Part shown: positions 1-10,994 of the stretch, one piece after another
Position numbering within the stretch: position 1 is the first letter of the stretch
Layout of the letters: each line of letters starts with the position of its first letter
Assembly (NCBI RefSeq): GCF_000155975.1
Contig: NZ_GG730299.1
Location: forward strand, 2,105,813-2,169,812
Direction: 5' to 3'
Length of the DNA stretch: 64,000 bases
Origin: Citrobacter youngae ATCC 29220
GTDB lineage: Bacteria; Pseudomonadota; Gammaproteobacteria; Enterobacterales; Enterobacteriaceae
The notes under the pieces: model-generated
Databases searched by the model: none
What the model was told of the DNA's origin: nothing
What the model saw: only the letters and a program-made list of their open reading frames with translations
Position numbers and translations under genes: made by a program

Positions 1-76
1 TGGTGGGTGATGACGGGATCGAACCGCCGACCCCCTCCTTGTAAGGGAGGTGCTCTCCCAGCTGAGCTAATCACCC
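1..76 (-). tRNA. valT: tRNA-Val (anticodon TAC)
   Basis: Read on the minus strand, this is a complete 76-nt cloverleaf. It starts GGGTGATTAGCTC, has TAC in a seven-base anticodon loop flanked by CTCCC and GGGAG, carries a GGTTCGATCC T-arm, and ends in an encoded CCA at the window edge. The acceptor stem GGGTGAT pairs with ATCACCC. It lies 37 nt downstream of tRNA-Lys, the arrangement of the E. coli lysT-valT-lysW operon after cpoB. The operon probably continues beyond the left edge. The symbol is assigned by synteny. Confidence 0.97.
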
Positions 77-113
77 GATACTACGCTGGATACTGCTTAC
101 TAACTTAAGTTAG

Positions 114-189
114 TGGTGGGTCGTGCAGGATTCGAACCTGCGACCAATTGATTAAAAGTCAACTGCTCTACCAACTGAGCTAACGACCC
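114..189 (-). tRNA. lysT: tRNA-Lys (anticodon TTT)
   Basis: The minus-strand sequence is a full 76-nt tRNA starting GGGTCGTTAGCTCAG. It has TTT in the anticodon loop (GACTTTTAATC), a GGTTCGAATCC T-arm and an encoded CCA. It appears identical to E. coli tRNA-Lys as I remember it. It is the first gene of the tRNA operon read leftward, downstream of cpoB. Confidence 0.97.
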
Positions 190-239
190 ACTTTTGCGTT
201 GCTTTTGGTTTGTTTGATATCCCGTGGCAACGGCGGCAT

Positions 240-267
240 ATATTACTGATTTCAGATTTTAGCGCAA
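240..267 (-). promoter_or_regulatory. Possible promoter of the tRNA-Lys/Val operon
   Basis: On the minus strand a TTGCGC box (262-267) is followed after 16 nt by TAATAT (240-245), then by a GC-rich stretch of the stringent-discriminator type (GCCGCCG). The first tRNA begins about 45 nt downstream of the expected start point. The assignment rests on spacing and composition only. Confidence 0.4.
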
Positions 268-313
268 CATAAATTTCAAGGTAAATCACTCAACTGCTTA
301 GGAATCACACGAC

Positions 314-343
314 GCGACCAGAAATAACACGATTTCTGGTCGC
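314..343 (-). other. 12-bp hairpin just downstream of cpoB
   Basis: A perfect inverted repeat (GCGACCAGAAAT, 6-nt loop, complement) begins 11 nt after the cpoB stop codon. No T-tract follows on either strand, so it is not a canonical intrinsic terminator. It may protect the 3' end of the tolB-pal-cpoB mRNA or mark a processing site ahead of the tRNA operon. Confidence 0.45.
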
Positions 344-353
344 ATGGTGCGCA

Positions 354-1142
354 TTACATCGCGCTAAGACGTTTTTGCGCTTGTTTCGCGCCATCAGTGC
401 CTGGGTATTTAGTAATAACCTGCTGATAAACGGCTTTAGCTTTCGCTGTGTCACCTTTGTCCTGCATGATGACGCCGACTTTATACATCGCGTCTGCAGC
501 CTTCGGTGATTTCGGGTAATTTTTAACTACTGAAGCGAAATAAAACGCGGCATCATCCTTTTTACCCTTGTTGTAATTCAACTGACCCAGCCAATAATTG
601 GCATTTGGCAGGTAAGTAGAATCCGGATACTTTTTGATGAAGTTCTGAAATGCCTCAATGGCGTCATCCTGGCGGGATTTATCCTGCACCAGCGCAATTG
701 CCGCATTGTAATCGGTATTCGCATCGCCAGTTTGTGCCGGAGCCCCTGACGTTGCCGCAGCTCCCGCATCAGGCGCAGGGGTCGCCGCCCCGCTCTGATC
801 CCCACCCGCAGACTGCGCCGCAGGCGCGCTAGTGCCGCTAAGATTACTCATCTGCAGCAATATCTGCTTCTGACGCTCAACAACCTGATTCAGCTGATAC
901 TGGTTTTCCTGAATTTGACCACGCAGGGAGTCAATATCGGTCTGATTATCGGAGAGTTGCTGCTGGAGTTGGGTTAAAAGCTGACTGTGAGCGTTAGAAA
1001 TACGCTCGAGTTGAGTGACGCGGTCTTCGACCGAGCCTGAGCCGACACTACTGATTGGCGCCTGTGCAAAAGCGGCCCAAGGGGCCGCTATGCCAACCAG
1101 TAACGACAGACTCAACAGGTGATGTCTGAAGTTACTGCTCAT
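354..1142 (-). CDS. cpoB: Cell division coordinator CpoB (YbgF)
   Basis: A 262-residue periplasmic protein, almost the E. coli length of 263. A signal peptide ends near AFAQA (about residue 27). A coiled-coil, Gln-rich trimerisation segment (about 35-100) follows, then an Ala/Gly/Pro-rich linker (105-140). The C-terminal TPR domain has repeats of the YPDSTYLPNANYWLGQ and YPKSPKAADAMYKVG type. CpoB links the Tol-Pal machine to PBP1B and septal peptidoglycan synthesis. It is the last gene of tolB-pal-cpoB, 9 nt after pal, and is followed by the tRNA operon. Confidence 0.96.
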   Translation of the reverse strand: MSSNFRHHLLSLSLLVGIAAPWAAFAQAPISSVGSGSVEDRVTQLERISNAHSQLLTQLQQQLSDNQTDIDSLRGQIQENQYQLNQVVERQKQILLQMSNLSGTSAPAAQSAGGDQSGAATPAPDAGAAATSGAPAQTGDANTDYNAAIALVQDKSRQDDAIEAFQNFIKKYPDSTYLPNANYWLGQLNYNKGKKDDAAFYFASVVKNYPKSPKAADAMYKVGVIMQDKGDTAKAKAVYQQVITKYPGTDGAKQAQKRLSAM

Positions 1143-1151
1143 GCAATTCTC

Positions 1152-1694
<543 letters not shown>

Positions 1695-1704
1695 TTATTT
1701 ATTA

Positions 1705-2997
1705 TCACAGATACGGCGACCAGGCAGGGAATTTAACCTGACCATCAGTTGCCGGAAGACGCGCTTTGAAACGCCCATCTGTAGAAACCAAATTCAGCAC
1801 GGATCCCATCCCCTGAGAAGAGCTGTAGATTACCATAGTGCCGTTAGGTGCCAGACTTGGCGTTTCATCCAGGAACGTTGACGACAGAACTTGTACGCCG
1901 CCCGCTACCAGATCTTGTTTGGCAATGTGCTGCTGACCATTGGCCGAGCTTACCATTACCATAAATTTACCGTCGCTGCTCACATCCGCATCCTGGTTTT
2001 GCGAACCTTCCCAGGTAATACGCTGCGGAGCACCGCCGTTGACGTTAACTTTATATACCTGCGGACGACCGGCCTGGTCAGACGTGAAGGCCAGGTTTTG
2101 GCTGTCCGGGAACCAGGTCGGTTCCGTGTTATTGCTGCGGCCATCCGTTACCTGACGGATCTGACCAGAACCAATGTCCATGACATACAGGTTCAGGCTA
2201 CCGGTTTTAGACAGGGCAAACGCCAGTTTGCTGCCGTCTGGAGAAAACGCCGGTGCGCCGTTGTGACGAGGGAAAGACGCAACCTGACGAACCGCGCCGT
2301 TAGCCAACGTCTGAATAACCAGCGCAGAACGACCGCTTTCGAAGGTCACGTATGCCAGTTTTGAACCGTCCGGAGACCACGCCGGGGACATCAGCGGCTG
2401 CGGAGAACGGTGTACCACGAACTGGTTGTAGCCATCATAGTCGGACACGCGTAATTCGTACGGGAACTGACCGCCGTTAGTCTGAACAACATACGCGATA
2501 CGGGTACGGAATGCGCCCTTAATACCGGTCAGTTTTTCAAACACTTCGTCACTTGCCGTATGGCCCGCGTAACGCAGCCACTGCTTGTTCACTTTATAAG
2601 TGTTCTGCGCCAGTACGGTACCCGGCGCGCCGCCGGTATCAACCAGCTGGTAAGCCACGCTGTAGGAGCCATCCGGATTCGGCGTTACCTGCCCTACCAC
2701 CACGGCATCAATCCCCAGCGCGGACCACGCGGCAGGTTGAACTTCTGCCGCAGTACCCGGCTGCTGTGGCAGGCGAGAACGGTCTAATGGGTTAAATTTA
2801 CCGCTGTTACGCAGGTCAGCGCCTACGATACCACCGATATCTTCAGGTGCAGCACCCGGCCCTGCCCACTTGAAGGGGACAACGCCAATCGGGCGCGCCG
2901 AGTCCACCCCCTGGGTGATCTCGATACGTACTTCTGCATGCAGCACCGCTGCCCACAGCATCAGAAAACCAAATGCTACTCGTAATGCCTGCTTCAT
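1705..2997 (-). CDS. tolB: Tol-Pal system beta-propeller protein TolB
   Basis: A 430-residue periplasmic protein. The signal peptide ends at LHAEV (about residue 21). The N-terminal domain (about 22-165) is followed by a six-bladed propeller built from repeats such as [26 protein letters not shown] and [13 protein letters not shown]. It shuttles between Pal and TolA. Two adjacent ATGs occur. The second (2997) is chosen because the AAGGGAG ribosome site is too close to the first and E. coli TolB starts MKQALRV. A 128-bp gap from tolA probably contains its own promoter. Confidence 0.97.
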   Translation of the reverse strand: MKQALRVAFGFLMLWAAVLHAEVRIEITQGVDSARPIGVVPFKWAGPGAAPEDIGGIVGADLRNSGKFNPLDRSRLPQQPGTAAEVQPAAWSALGIDAVVVGQVTPNPDGSYSVAYQLVDTGGAPGTVLAQNTYKVNKQWLRYAGHTASDEVFEKLTGIKGAFRTRIAYVVQTNGGQFPYELRVSDYDGYNQFVVHRSPQPLMSPAWSPDGSKLAYVTFESGRSALVIQTLANGAVRQVASFPRHNGAPAFSPDGSKLAFALSKTGSLNLYVMDIGSGQIRQVTDGRSNNTEPTWFPDSQNLAFTSDQAGRPQVYKVNVNGGAPQRITWEGSQNQDADVSSDGKFMVMVSSANGQQHIAKQDLVAGGVQVLSSTFLDETPSLAPNGTMVIYSSSQGMGSVLNLVSTDGRFKARLPATDGQVKFPAWSPYL

Positions 2998-3125
2998 CAT
3001 ATCTCCCTTATCTGGACGCGACGCCCACGATAATTTAGCAGAATGTTAACAAACTCAAATACACAAAACTACCAGAACGCTGTCTCAACCTTAGACTGTT
3101 TCCCCCAATTTCTCAGGGGACGTAA

Positions 3126-4328
3126 TTACAGTTTAAAGTCCAGTTTGGCATCTTTTATCTTTTCGTAAACAGCCTGGCTGGGCGGTTTAGGAATATTTGC
3201 CGATCTCGCCGCGGCCAACGCTGCCTGGCAAAGCGCAGGGTCGCCCCCTTCCGAGGTCACACTTTTTAATGTTCCATCTGCTCCAAGGTTAATGTGCAGT
3301 ACACATTGTTTACCCTGGTACAGGCCAGCATCAAACAGACGGCTCTGAATCGCTAGCTGAATCTGCCTGGCATAAGCGCTAATATCAGCGCCTGTCGCCC
3401 CGCCGTTAGCCCCGGAAGTCCCGCTATCTTTCGATGGCTGACCACTGCCTTTAGCCCCACCACCTGATTTTGGCGCATTCTTACCGGAGCTTAAATCACC
3501 TAACAGGTCGTCGACACCTGCGGCAGCGGCAGCTTTCTCAGCAGCGGCTTTCTTCGCTGCGGCGGCTTTATCGGCAGCAGCCTTCTTATCTGCAGCTGCT
3601 TTTTCCGCCGCGGCTTTCTTATCAGCCGCAGCTTTTTCAGCGGCGGCAGCTTTCGCGGCAGCGGCTTTTTCTGCTTTTTCGGCGGCGGCTTTCTCAGCGG
3701 CAGCTTGCTTAGCGGCTTCAGCCTGCGCTTTCTTCGCGGCGTCAGCGGCTGCCTTAGCTGCCTGGGCTTCGGCTACTTTCTTCGCATCAGCGGCGGCTTT
3801 AGCGGCTTCGGCCTCTGCTTTTTTCTGTGCGTCCGCGGCGGCTTTCTTCGCCTGCGCATCCGCCTTGGCCTTCGCGTCTGCAGCCGCTTTCGCCGCAGCT
3901 TCTTCAGCCTGTTTTTGTTGCTCTTGCGCTTTCGCTGCGGCGGCTTCAGCCAGTTTCTGCTGTTCCGCCTGTTCGCGCACTTTTTCCTGTGCGGCTAAAC
4001 GTTCTTTTTCCAGCTGCTTCAGTCGCTCTTGCTCAGCGGCCTGCTTCTCGCGAAGTTCTTCGGCCTGCTGCTGCGCCTGTTTTTCACGCTGCTCTTCTGC
4101 ACGTTTCGCACTTGCCTGCTGTTGCTGCTGCCTGTCGTACTGTTGCACAACGGCGCCAGGATCGACCATAACGGCGTCGATGGACGAACCGCCACCGCCG
4201 CCGGCTGAAGCATCAATGTGCTCATCGAACGAACTCCAGATCAGCGCTGCAAATAAAATGACATGCAGCACCGCTGAAATAATTATCGCCCTCTTGAGCT
4301 TGTCGTTTTGTTCGGTTGCCTTTGACAC
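3126..4328 (-). CDS. tolA: Cell envelope integrity protein TolA
   Basis: A 400-residue inner-membrane protein that spans the periplasm and passes proton-motive force from TolQR to TolB-Pal. One transmembrane helix lies near residues 14-34, followed by a Gly-rich hinge. A long Ala/Lys/Glu helical domain (about 55-280) has many AAAEKAAADKKA-type repeats. The C-terminal globular domain (about 300-400) carries the conserved cysteines KQCVL and ALCQ. It is shorter than the 421 residues of E. coli, apparently through fewer repeats in the helix. It follows tolR by 64 nt. Confidence 0.96.
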   Translation of the reverse strand: MSKATEQNDKLKRAIIISAVLHVILFAALIWSSFDEHIDASAGGGGGSSIDAVMVDPGAVVQQYDRQQQQQASAKRAEEQREKQAQQQAEELREKQAAEQERLKQLEKERLAAQEKVREQAEQQKLAEAAAAKAQEQQKQAEEAAAKAAADAKAKADAQAKKAAADAQKKAEAEAAKAAADAKKVAEAQAAKAAADAAKKAQAEAAKQAAAEKAAAEKAEKAAAAKAAAAEKAAADKKAAAEKAAADKKAAADKAAAAKKAAAEKAAAAAGVDDLLGDLSSGKNAPKSGGGAKGSGQPSKDSGTSGANGGATGADISAYARQIQLAIQSRLFDAGLYQGKQCVLHINLGADGTLKSVTSEGGDPALCQAALAAARSANIPKPPSQAVYEKIKDAKLDFKL

Positions 4329-4392
4329 TCTCGGTTCCCAAAAAACTGTTCGCCTGTTACGCGCTATCTTTCAAGCCAGCAATACGCAGTCA

Positions 4393-4821
4393 TCAGATTG
4401 GCTGCGTCATCAAGCCAACCGATTTTACGCCTGCACTGTGTAACAAGTTCAGCGCTTTAATTATTTCATCATAAGGCACGTCTTTCGCACCACCGATTAA
4501 AAAGACCGTTTTCGGATTGGTCTGCAGGCGGCTTTTCGCTTCCGCGATAACCTGCTCCGGCGGCAGTTGATCCATCCTGTCTTTCTCAACGACCACGCTG
4601 TATTGCCCAACACCGGAAACTTCAATAATGACCGGCGGTTCGTCGTTGCTACTGACGGCTTGCGATTCGGTCGCATCCGGCAGGTCGACTTCCACACTCT
4701 GGGTAATGATCGGCGCGGTTGCCATAAAGATCAGCAACAGCACCAGCAGTACGTCGAGCAGCGGTACAATATTGATTTCGGACTTAAGTTCGCGACGACC
4801 TCGTCCACGCGTTCTGGCCAT
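4393..4821 (-). CDS. tolR: Tol-Pal proton channel subunit TolR
   Basis: A 142-residue ExbD/TolR family protein with one transmembrane helix (about 17-39, NIVPLLDVLLVLLLIF). This helix holds Asp23, the proton-carrying residue. The rest is a periplasmic domain. With TolQ it forms the motor that drives TolA. The start lies 3 nt after the tolQ stop, so the two are presumably translationally linked. Confidence 0.98.
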   Translation of the reverse strand: MARTRGRGRRELKSEINIVPLLDVLLVLLLIFMATAPIITQSVEVDLPDATESQAVSSNDEPPVIIEVSGVGQYSVVVEKDRMDQLPPEQVIAEAKSRLQTNPKTVFLIGGAKDVPYDEIIKALNLLHSAGVKSVGLMTQPI

Positions 4822-4824
4822 GGC

Positions 4825-5918
<1,094 letters not shown>

Positions 5919-6130
5919 TCTTACTGCCTCTTTGTTGGCTTCGCCCACTCACACCAGTTGCTTACCCTGGTAACTCGCGTTCTTGCCGCCGCGATGCATC
6001 AAGAATGTCGTTGTATATCGCGCTGTATTCACTTTACATCCCGGTAATGCAACAAAAGTTAGAACTTTTAACCGATGCTACTATACGCGCGGGAATGGTG
6101 CTTTGGAATGGGGGAAAGTAAACGGAGAGT

Positions 6131-6161
6131 AAAAATTTATGGGCTTATGCAAGCCCATAAA
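6131..6161 (-). terminator. Intrinsic terminator of the cyd operon
   Basis: On the minus strand, an 11-bp stem (TTTATGGGCTT, loop GCAT, AAGCCCATAAA) is followed directly by TTTTT. It lies 20 nt after the ybgE stop and before the ybgC promoter region, so it separates cydABX-ybgE from ybgC-tol. Confidence 0.8.
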
Positions 6162-6181
6162 TATTTAAGGATGTTTCTTAT

Positions 6182-6475
6182 TCAAAAGAAGAAGAAAAAC
6201 AGACCAACCACGAGGACGATATCGGCGATTAGCGGGCAGAAGATGCCCTGCCAGTGCACCGCGCGAGGGCGGAAGCCAACGCCGTGAATGATGCCAGCGC
6301 AGACCGCCCACATCAGCAGAAAACCATGCCAGATTTCAAGCTCACTGGTTTTGGCCGCGAATCGTGACGGGTCCCAGAATATGCAGCCAGCCAACACGAT
6401 TGCCAGTACAAAGGAAAGCGCCCGTAACGGGCGCTTGTCCATCGCGTTGTATAACATCGCGATAATGTTGGTCAT
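6182..6475 (-). CDS. ybgE: Cyd operon membrane protein YbgE
   Basis: A 97-residue inner-membrane protein with three hydrophobic segments (about 19-33, 47-65 and 78-97) and an unusual poly-Phe C-terminus. YbgE is co-transcribed with cydABX across enterobacteria. It is not essential for bd oxidase activity and its role is unsettled. Its ATG overlaps the cydX stop by one base. Confidence 0.93.
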   Translation of the reverse strand: MTNIIAMLYNAMDKRPLRALSFVLAIVLAGCIFWDPSRFAAKTSELEIWHGFLLMWAVCAGIIHGVGFRPRAVHWQGIFCPLIADIVLVVGLFFFFF

Positions 6476-6588
6476 CAGCTATCTTCTTGTCCGGCTTTAC
6501 CTGATTCAACGTGCTCAAGCGCCAGCGCTGTGATTATCCCAAATGCACAGGCAAGAAGCGTTCCCAAAATCCATGCGAAATACCACAT
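6475..6588 (-). CDS. cydX: Cytochrome bd-I accessory subunit CydX
   Basis: A 37-codon gene encoding MWYFAWILGTLLACAFGI and onward, ending GQEDS, nearly identical to E. coli CydX. It forms a single transmembrane helix with a Glu/Asp-rich tail. CydX packs against CydA and stabilises the haem b595/d site. An AAGGAGC ribosome site lies 7 nt before the start. The stop overlaps the ybgE start (TGATG). Confidence 0.96.
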   Translation of the reverse strand: MWYFAWILGTLLACAFGIITALALEHVESGKAGQEDS

Positions 6589-6602
6589 TTTAAGCTCCTT
6601 AC

Positions 6603-7742
6603 TTAGTACAGAGAGTGGGTGTTACTTTCAATATCTTCTTTCGTGATGCGACCGAACATCTTCCAGTAGCACCAGCCGGTGTACAGCAGAATGATCGGTA
6701 CAAACACCACCGCAACCCAGGTCATCAGGTTCAATGTACGCTGGCTGGAGGTGGCATCCCACATGGTCAGACTTGCGTTCATCATGGTGCTGGACGGCAT
6801 CACAAACGGGAACATTGCGATACCGGCAGTCAGGATGATGCAGGCTAACGTCAGTGAAGAGAAGACGAACGCCCATGCCCCTTTCTCCATACGAGAAGTC
6901 AGGATGGTCAACAGCGGCAGAACCACGCCCAGTGCAGGAACCAGCCACAGGATCGGTGCATTGTTAAAGTTCACCATCCATGCGCCAGCCACACGGGCCA
7001 CTTCTTTGGTCAGTGGGTTAGAGGCAGCATGATGATCCAGCGCGGAAGTCACAACATAGCCGTCAATGCCGTAAATCACCCACACGCCAGCCAGAGCGAA
7101 GCAGACCAGAGTCACCAGCGCCGCAACCTGCGAAGTTGCACGTGCACGCAGATGCAGTTCACCTACCGTACGCATCTGCAGATAGGTTGCGCCCTGGGTG
7201 ATGATCATCCCTACGCTCACGATACCAGCCAGCAGACCAAACGGATTCAGCAACTGGAAGAAGTTACCGGTGTAGTACAGACGCATATATTCATCGACAT
7301 GGAACGGAACCCCTTGCAGCAGGTTGCCGAACGCCACGCCAATAACCAGCGGCGGAACGAAGCTACCAATAAAGATGCCCCAGTCCCACATATTGCGCCA
7401 GCGCATGTCTTCAATCTTAGAGCGGTAATCAAAACCGACCGGACGGAAGAACAACGACGCCAGAACCAGGATCATCGCCACATAGAAACCGGAGAACGCA
7501 GCGGCATACACCATCGGCCAGGCAGCGAACAGTGCGCCACCCGCGGTGATGAGCCAAACCTGGTTACCGTCCCAGTGTGGGGCGATGGAGTTAATCATAA
7601 TTCGACGCTCGGTATCATTACGACCGAGGAAACGGGTGAGCATGCCCACCCCCATATCGAAGCCATCAGTGACCGCAAAACCAATCAGCAGAATACCGAC
7701 CAGCAGCCACCAGATAAAACGCAATACTTCATAATCGATCAT
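6603..7742 (-). CDS. cydB: Cytochrome bd-I ubiquinol oxidase subunit II
   Basis: A 379-residue integral membrane protein with about nine helices, the E. coli length. It starts MIDYEVLRFIWWLLVG and has the conserved GFDMGVG motif near residue 25. CydB is the structural partner of CydA and binds structural quinone rather than haem. The AGGAGTC ribosome site is well spaced. It lies 15 nt after cydA and 14 nt before cydX in an operon used at low oxygen. Confidence 0.98.
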   Translation of the reverse strand: MIDYEVLRFIWWLLVGILLIGFAVTDGFDMGVGMLTRFLGRNDTERRIMINSIAPHWDGNQVWLITAGGALFAAWPMVYAAAFSGFYVAMILVLASLFFRPVGFDYRSKIEDMRWRNMWDWGIFIGSFVPPLVIGVAFGNLLQGVPFHVDEYMRLYYTGNFFQLLNPFGLLAGIVSVGMIITQGATYLQMRTVGELHLRARATSQVAALVTLVCFALAGVWVIYGIDGYVVTSALDHHAASNPLTKEVARVAGAWMVNFNNAPILWLVPALGVVLPLLTILTSRMEKGAWAFVFSSLTLACIILTAGIAMFPFVMPSSTMMNASLTMWDATSSQRTLNLMTWVAVVFVPIILLYTGWCYWKMFGRITKEDIESNTHSLY

Positions 7743-7757
7743 TTGACGACTCCTGTC

Positions 7758-9326
7758 TTAGCGTGCCGGCTGAGAAGTCACAGTGGACTGCTCGTAGTGA
7801 TAACGACCGGTTTTCAGGCTACTCGGCCCAAGGCGTGCGAACTTGAACATCAGATACAGTTCAGCCACCAGGAACAGGGTGTACAGACCACAAATCAACA
7901 GCATCGAGAAGATGAGGTCGCCAGCGGTCAGCGAAGAGTTCGCCACGGCAGTAGGTAATACTTCACCAATCGCCCACGGTTGACGGCCATACTCTGCGAC
8001 AAACCAACCGGATTCAATTGCAATCCACGGTAGCGGAATCGCATACAGCGCGGTGCGCAGCAGCCATTTTTTCTCACCGATACGGTTACGAATCACGGTC
8101 CAGAAGGAGGCTGCGATGATAGCCAGCATCAGGATGCCGCATGCCACCATGATACGGAAAGCGAAGTACAGCGGCGCAACGCGAGGAATAGAGTCTTTCG
8201 TTGCCTGCTGAATTTGCGCTTCTGTCGCGTCGGTGACCTTATCCGTATAGCGTTTCAGCAGCAGACCATAACCCAGGTCTTTCTTCATGCTGTTGAACTG
8301 GTCGCGAACGGCCTGATCGGTTGTACCGGCACGCAGTTCTTCCAGCAGCTGATACGCTTTCATCCCGTTACGGATACGCTCTTCGTGCTGGACCATCAGG
8401 TCTTTCAGACCAATGACCGGTGTATCAACAGAGCGGGTGGCAATGATGCCCAGCGCATAAGGAATTTGAATCGCAAAATGGTTTTCCTGCGCATCCTGGT
8501 CCGGAATACCGAACAGCGTAAAGGAAGCCGGTGCAGGCTGAGTTTCCCATTCTGCTTCGATGGCAGCGAGTTTGGTTTTCTGCACGTCGCCCATTTCGTA
8601 ACCGGATTCATCACCCAGAACAATAACGGAGAGAATAGCAGCCATACCAAAACTGGCAGCGATGGCAAAAGAACGTTTAGCAAACGCGAAGTCACGACCG
8701 CGCAGCATATAGTAGGAGCTGATACCCAGAACGAACATCGCGCCGCAAACATAACCAGATGCCACTGTGTGAACAAATTTCACCTGAGCAACCGGGTTGA
8801 GCACCAGTTCAGAGAAGCTCAGCATCTCCATACGCATGGTTTCGAAGTTGAAATCCGCGGCGATTGGGTTTTGCATCCAGCCGTTCGCAACCAGAATCCA
8901 CAGAGCGGACAGGTTAGAACCCAGTGCCACCAGCCAGGTGACGCACATATGCTGGACTTTACCCAAACGGTCCCAGCCGAAGAAGAACAGACCTACAAAG
9001 GTGGATTCGAGGAAGAAGGCCATCAAACCTTCGATAGCCAGCGGCGCACCGAAAATATCCCCTACATAGTGGGAGTAGTAAGACCAGTTAGTCCCGAACT
9101 GGAACTCCATGGTCAGACCGGTAGCCACACCCAGAGCGAAGTTGATACCAAACAACTTGCCCCAGAACTTGGTCATATCTTTATAAATCTGTTTGCCGGA
9201 AAGGACGTAGACCGTTTCCATGATGGCCAACAAGAACGCCATACCGAGCGTCAGTGGCACAAACAGGAAGTGGTACATCGCGGTCAAGGCAAACTGTAAG
9301 CGCGACAGTTCGACTATATCTAACAT
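7758..9326 (-). CDS. cydA: Cytochrome bd-I ubiquinol oxidase subunit I
   Basis: A 522-residue haem-bearing subunit that oxidises ubiquinol and reduces oxygen to water without proton pumping. Starting at the second of two ATGs (9326) places haem ligand His19 at the E. coli number and gives better spacing to AAGGAGTC. The Q-loop (about 257-330) contains the quinol-binding region. The GRQPW motif near residue 448 is the bd signature. It is the first gene of cydABX-ybgE, with a long AT-rich upstream region. Confidence 0.98.
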   Translation of the reverse strand: MLDIVELSRLQFALTAMYHFLFVPLTLGMAFLLAIMETVYVLSGKQIYKDMTKFWGKLFGINFALGVATGLTMEFQFGTNWSYYSHYVGDIFGAPLAIEGLMAFFLESTFVGLFFFGWDRLGKVQHMCVTWLVALGSNLSALWILVANGWMQNPIAADFNFETMRMEMLSFSELVLNPVAQVKFVHTVASGYVCGAMFVLGISSYYMLRGRDFAFAKRSFAIAASFGMAAILSVIVLGDESGYEMGDVQKTKLAAIEAEWETQPAPASFTLFGIPDQDAQENHFAIQIPYALGIIATRSVDTPVIGLKDLMVQHEERIRNGMKAYQLLEELRAGTTDQAVRDQFNSMKKDLGYGLLLKRYTDKVTDATEAQIQQATKDSIPRVAPLYFAFRIMVACGILMLAIIAASFWTVIRNRIGEKKWLLRTALYAIPLPWIAIESGWFVAEYGRQPWAIGEVLPTAVANSSLTAGDLIFSMLLICGLYTLFLVAELYLMFKFARLGPSSLKTGRYHYEQSTVTSQPAR

Positions 9327-10544
9327 CATGACTCCTTGCTCATCGCATGAAGACTCCGAGAGTGAACCCCGTTAGAAAGGGTCACACGCATGCCCCAATA
9401 CAAATTTATCTGCTCCCTTCCGCCGCTGCTCATTCTTCGCATTTGAAGAAAAGACAATGATGAAAGGTTACAAACATGTTAATAAAACACTCAAATTGAT
9501 CCCGCAATTATATTACGCCGTAAAATCCTTACAATAAACAGGTTTTTATCGAGGCAAATTTGCATTTTTCGATAGTGATCAATTTATAGCTAATTTATCA
9601 CTTTCAGACCAATTTGATCTGCGGCAATTTAACCTCTTTTCGTGCCGTTTTCCAAGTTTTAAACTTTGATTTAAATCAATTTTCAAATTTATTGTTAATG
9701 ATGTTTAACACCGGAGCGACTAGTAAACATCATGTTAACGGCATGTTTTTCAATGAGTAATTGTCGTTACTACAAATGATAGGATATTTATTTAAATCTA
9801 CACGGTGTTTTAACCAATCAGGCAGATAAAATTGCTGGCAGATAAAGAGTCACTATTGCTGGGTAGCTCACAGTTTTTTGTTTAGCAAGGCGGGCCTTAG
9901 CTATTTAACACAAATAATTCATTTTATTTTTACTTATAATTAACACCAAGATGTAACTATCTCAACTGGAAGAGAAAACGCTCCGCATTGAGTAGCGCAT
10001 TGGTGTTGAACGTTCTCTCGCAGAAGGTCCGCTTTCTACTTTTATCATCACCGTCAGTTATCGCTGACGCCCCTTCTTCATTTATGTGGCAAATATTAAA
10101 TACATCACAAACAATTCATTATCATTTTTATCTTAAATTTAACATTGAAATAGTTTTGACATATAAGATTAATAACTAAAAAACCGTTAGGTTGTTCACA
10201 AGTTATTTAGTTGCGAGGATTTTTAAATTATTAAAAATGCGACCTGAATGATGCCCACAACAAAATAAGATTTCGATCACAAACATGGCAAGTCATTTAT
10301 TACGCAATTTTCTAATAAATTAAAACCAACACAAAACACCATCACAACCACATGATTACAAACGATTTTTCACAACAGGAAATATAACAATCATTTTTAT
10401 CAGGATATTTTGAAAATAGATCAATTGCTTCCTTTTTCTCTTCCACAGAAACTCCAACCCTATTAAAAGGTTGTCACAATCCATGTTCTGAATATTAGAA
10501 AATTATTTTCACTTATTGACCATCAGCCCTACAGAGGATTACCC
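9327..10544. promoter_or_regulatory. Long AT-rich intergenic region between cydA and glmS
   Basis: About 1.2 kb without a convincing gene separates divergent cydA (minus) and glmS (plus). The cydA-proximal half has an FNR-type palindrome (9666-9679) and several GTTAA/TGTTAA runs (for example near 9691, 9708 and 9734) like those in ArcA sites of the multi-promoter E. coli cyd region. The glmS-proximal half is poly-A/T and has a short GTCAG/CTGAC hairpin near 10053. No cobalamin riboswitch core was recognised. The length suggests extensive regulation or the remains of displaced genes. Confidence 0.6.
9666..9679. promoter_or_regulatory. FNR-type binding site upstream of cydA
   Basis: TTGATTTAAATCAA is a perfect palindrome matching the FNR consensus TTGAT-N4-ATCAA. 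It lies about 340 nt upstream of the cydA start. FNR represses E. coli cydABX under strict anaerobiosis, while ArcA activates it at low oxygen. The site could also affect the divergent glm operon about 865 nt away. Confidence 0.7.
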
Positions 10545-10994
10545 ATGAAGAAATCTACACTTGTTATTGGCGTCATCGGTGCTGACTGCCATGCAGTAGG
10601 CAATAAAGTTCTGGATCGCGTTTTTACTGCGCATGATTTTCACGTAATCAACCTCGGGGTGATGGTGAGCCAGGATGAATATATTGATGCGGCGATTGAA
10701 ACAGGCGCCGATGCCATCGTGGTGTCCTCCATCTACGGTCATGGGGATATTGACTGCCTCGGGTTACGCGAACGCTGCATCGAGCGCGGACTCGGTGACA
10801 TTCTGCTGTACGTCGGCGGCAACCTGGTCGTCGGTAAACATGACTTCGCCGATGTCGAAGTGAAGTTTAAAGAGATGGGCTTTAACCGCGTCTTCGCCCC
10901 CAGCCACGATCTGGAAGATGTGTGCGCGCTTATCGCGAATGATATTCGCCAACACAATGGCCTCGAACAGCGTTGCCTGGAAGAGGCTATCTGA
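10545..10994 (+). CDS. glmS: Glutamate mutase small (B12-binding) subunit
   Basis: A 149-residue methylaspartate mutase sigma subunit. The cobalamin-binding motif DxHxxG is at residues 14-19 (DCHAVG), where His16 is the lower cobalt ligand. The SSIYGHG and YVGGNL segments complete the B12 fold. With GlmE it interconverts L-glutamate and (2S,3S)-3-methylaspartate using adenosylcobalamin. An AGAGGA ribosome site precedes the start. It is the first gene of the fermentation operon, and its stop overlaps the glmL start. The symbol means mutase S, not the aminosugar gene glmS. Confidence 0.95.
   Translation: MKKSTLVIGVIGADCHAVGNKVLDRVFTAHDFHVINLGVMVSQDEYIDAAIETGADAIVVSSIYGHGDIDCLGLRERCIERGLGDILLYVGGNLVVGKHDFADVEVKFKEMGFNRVFAPSHDLEDVCALIANDIRQHNGLEQRCLEEAI

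Noticed and set aside
9988-10179. 63-codon open frame in the cydA-glmS gap
   Set aside because: No plausible ribosome site, low-complexity AT-rich C-terminal half and no recognisable motif. More likely chance in noncoding DNA.
9700-10544. Cobalamin riboswitch before glmS
   Set aside because: The B12-using enzyme made it worth a look, but no B12-box was found in this AT-rich leader. A covariance search would settle it.
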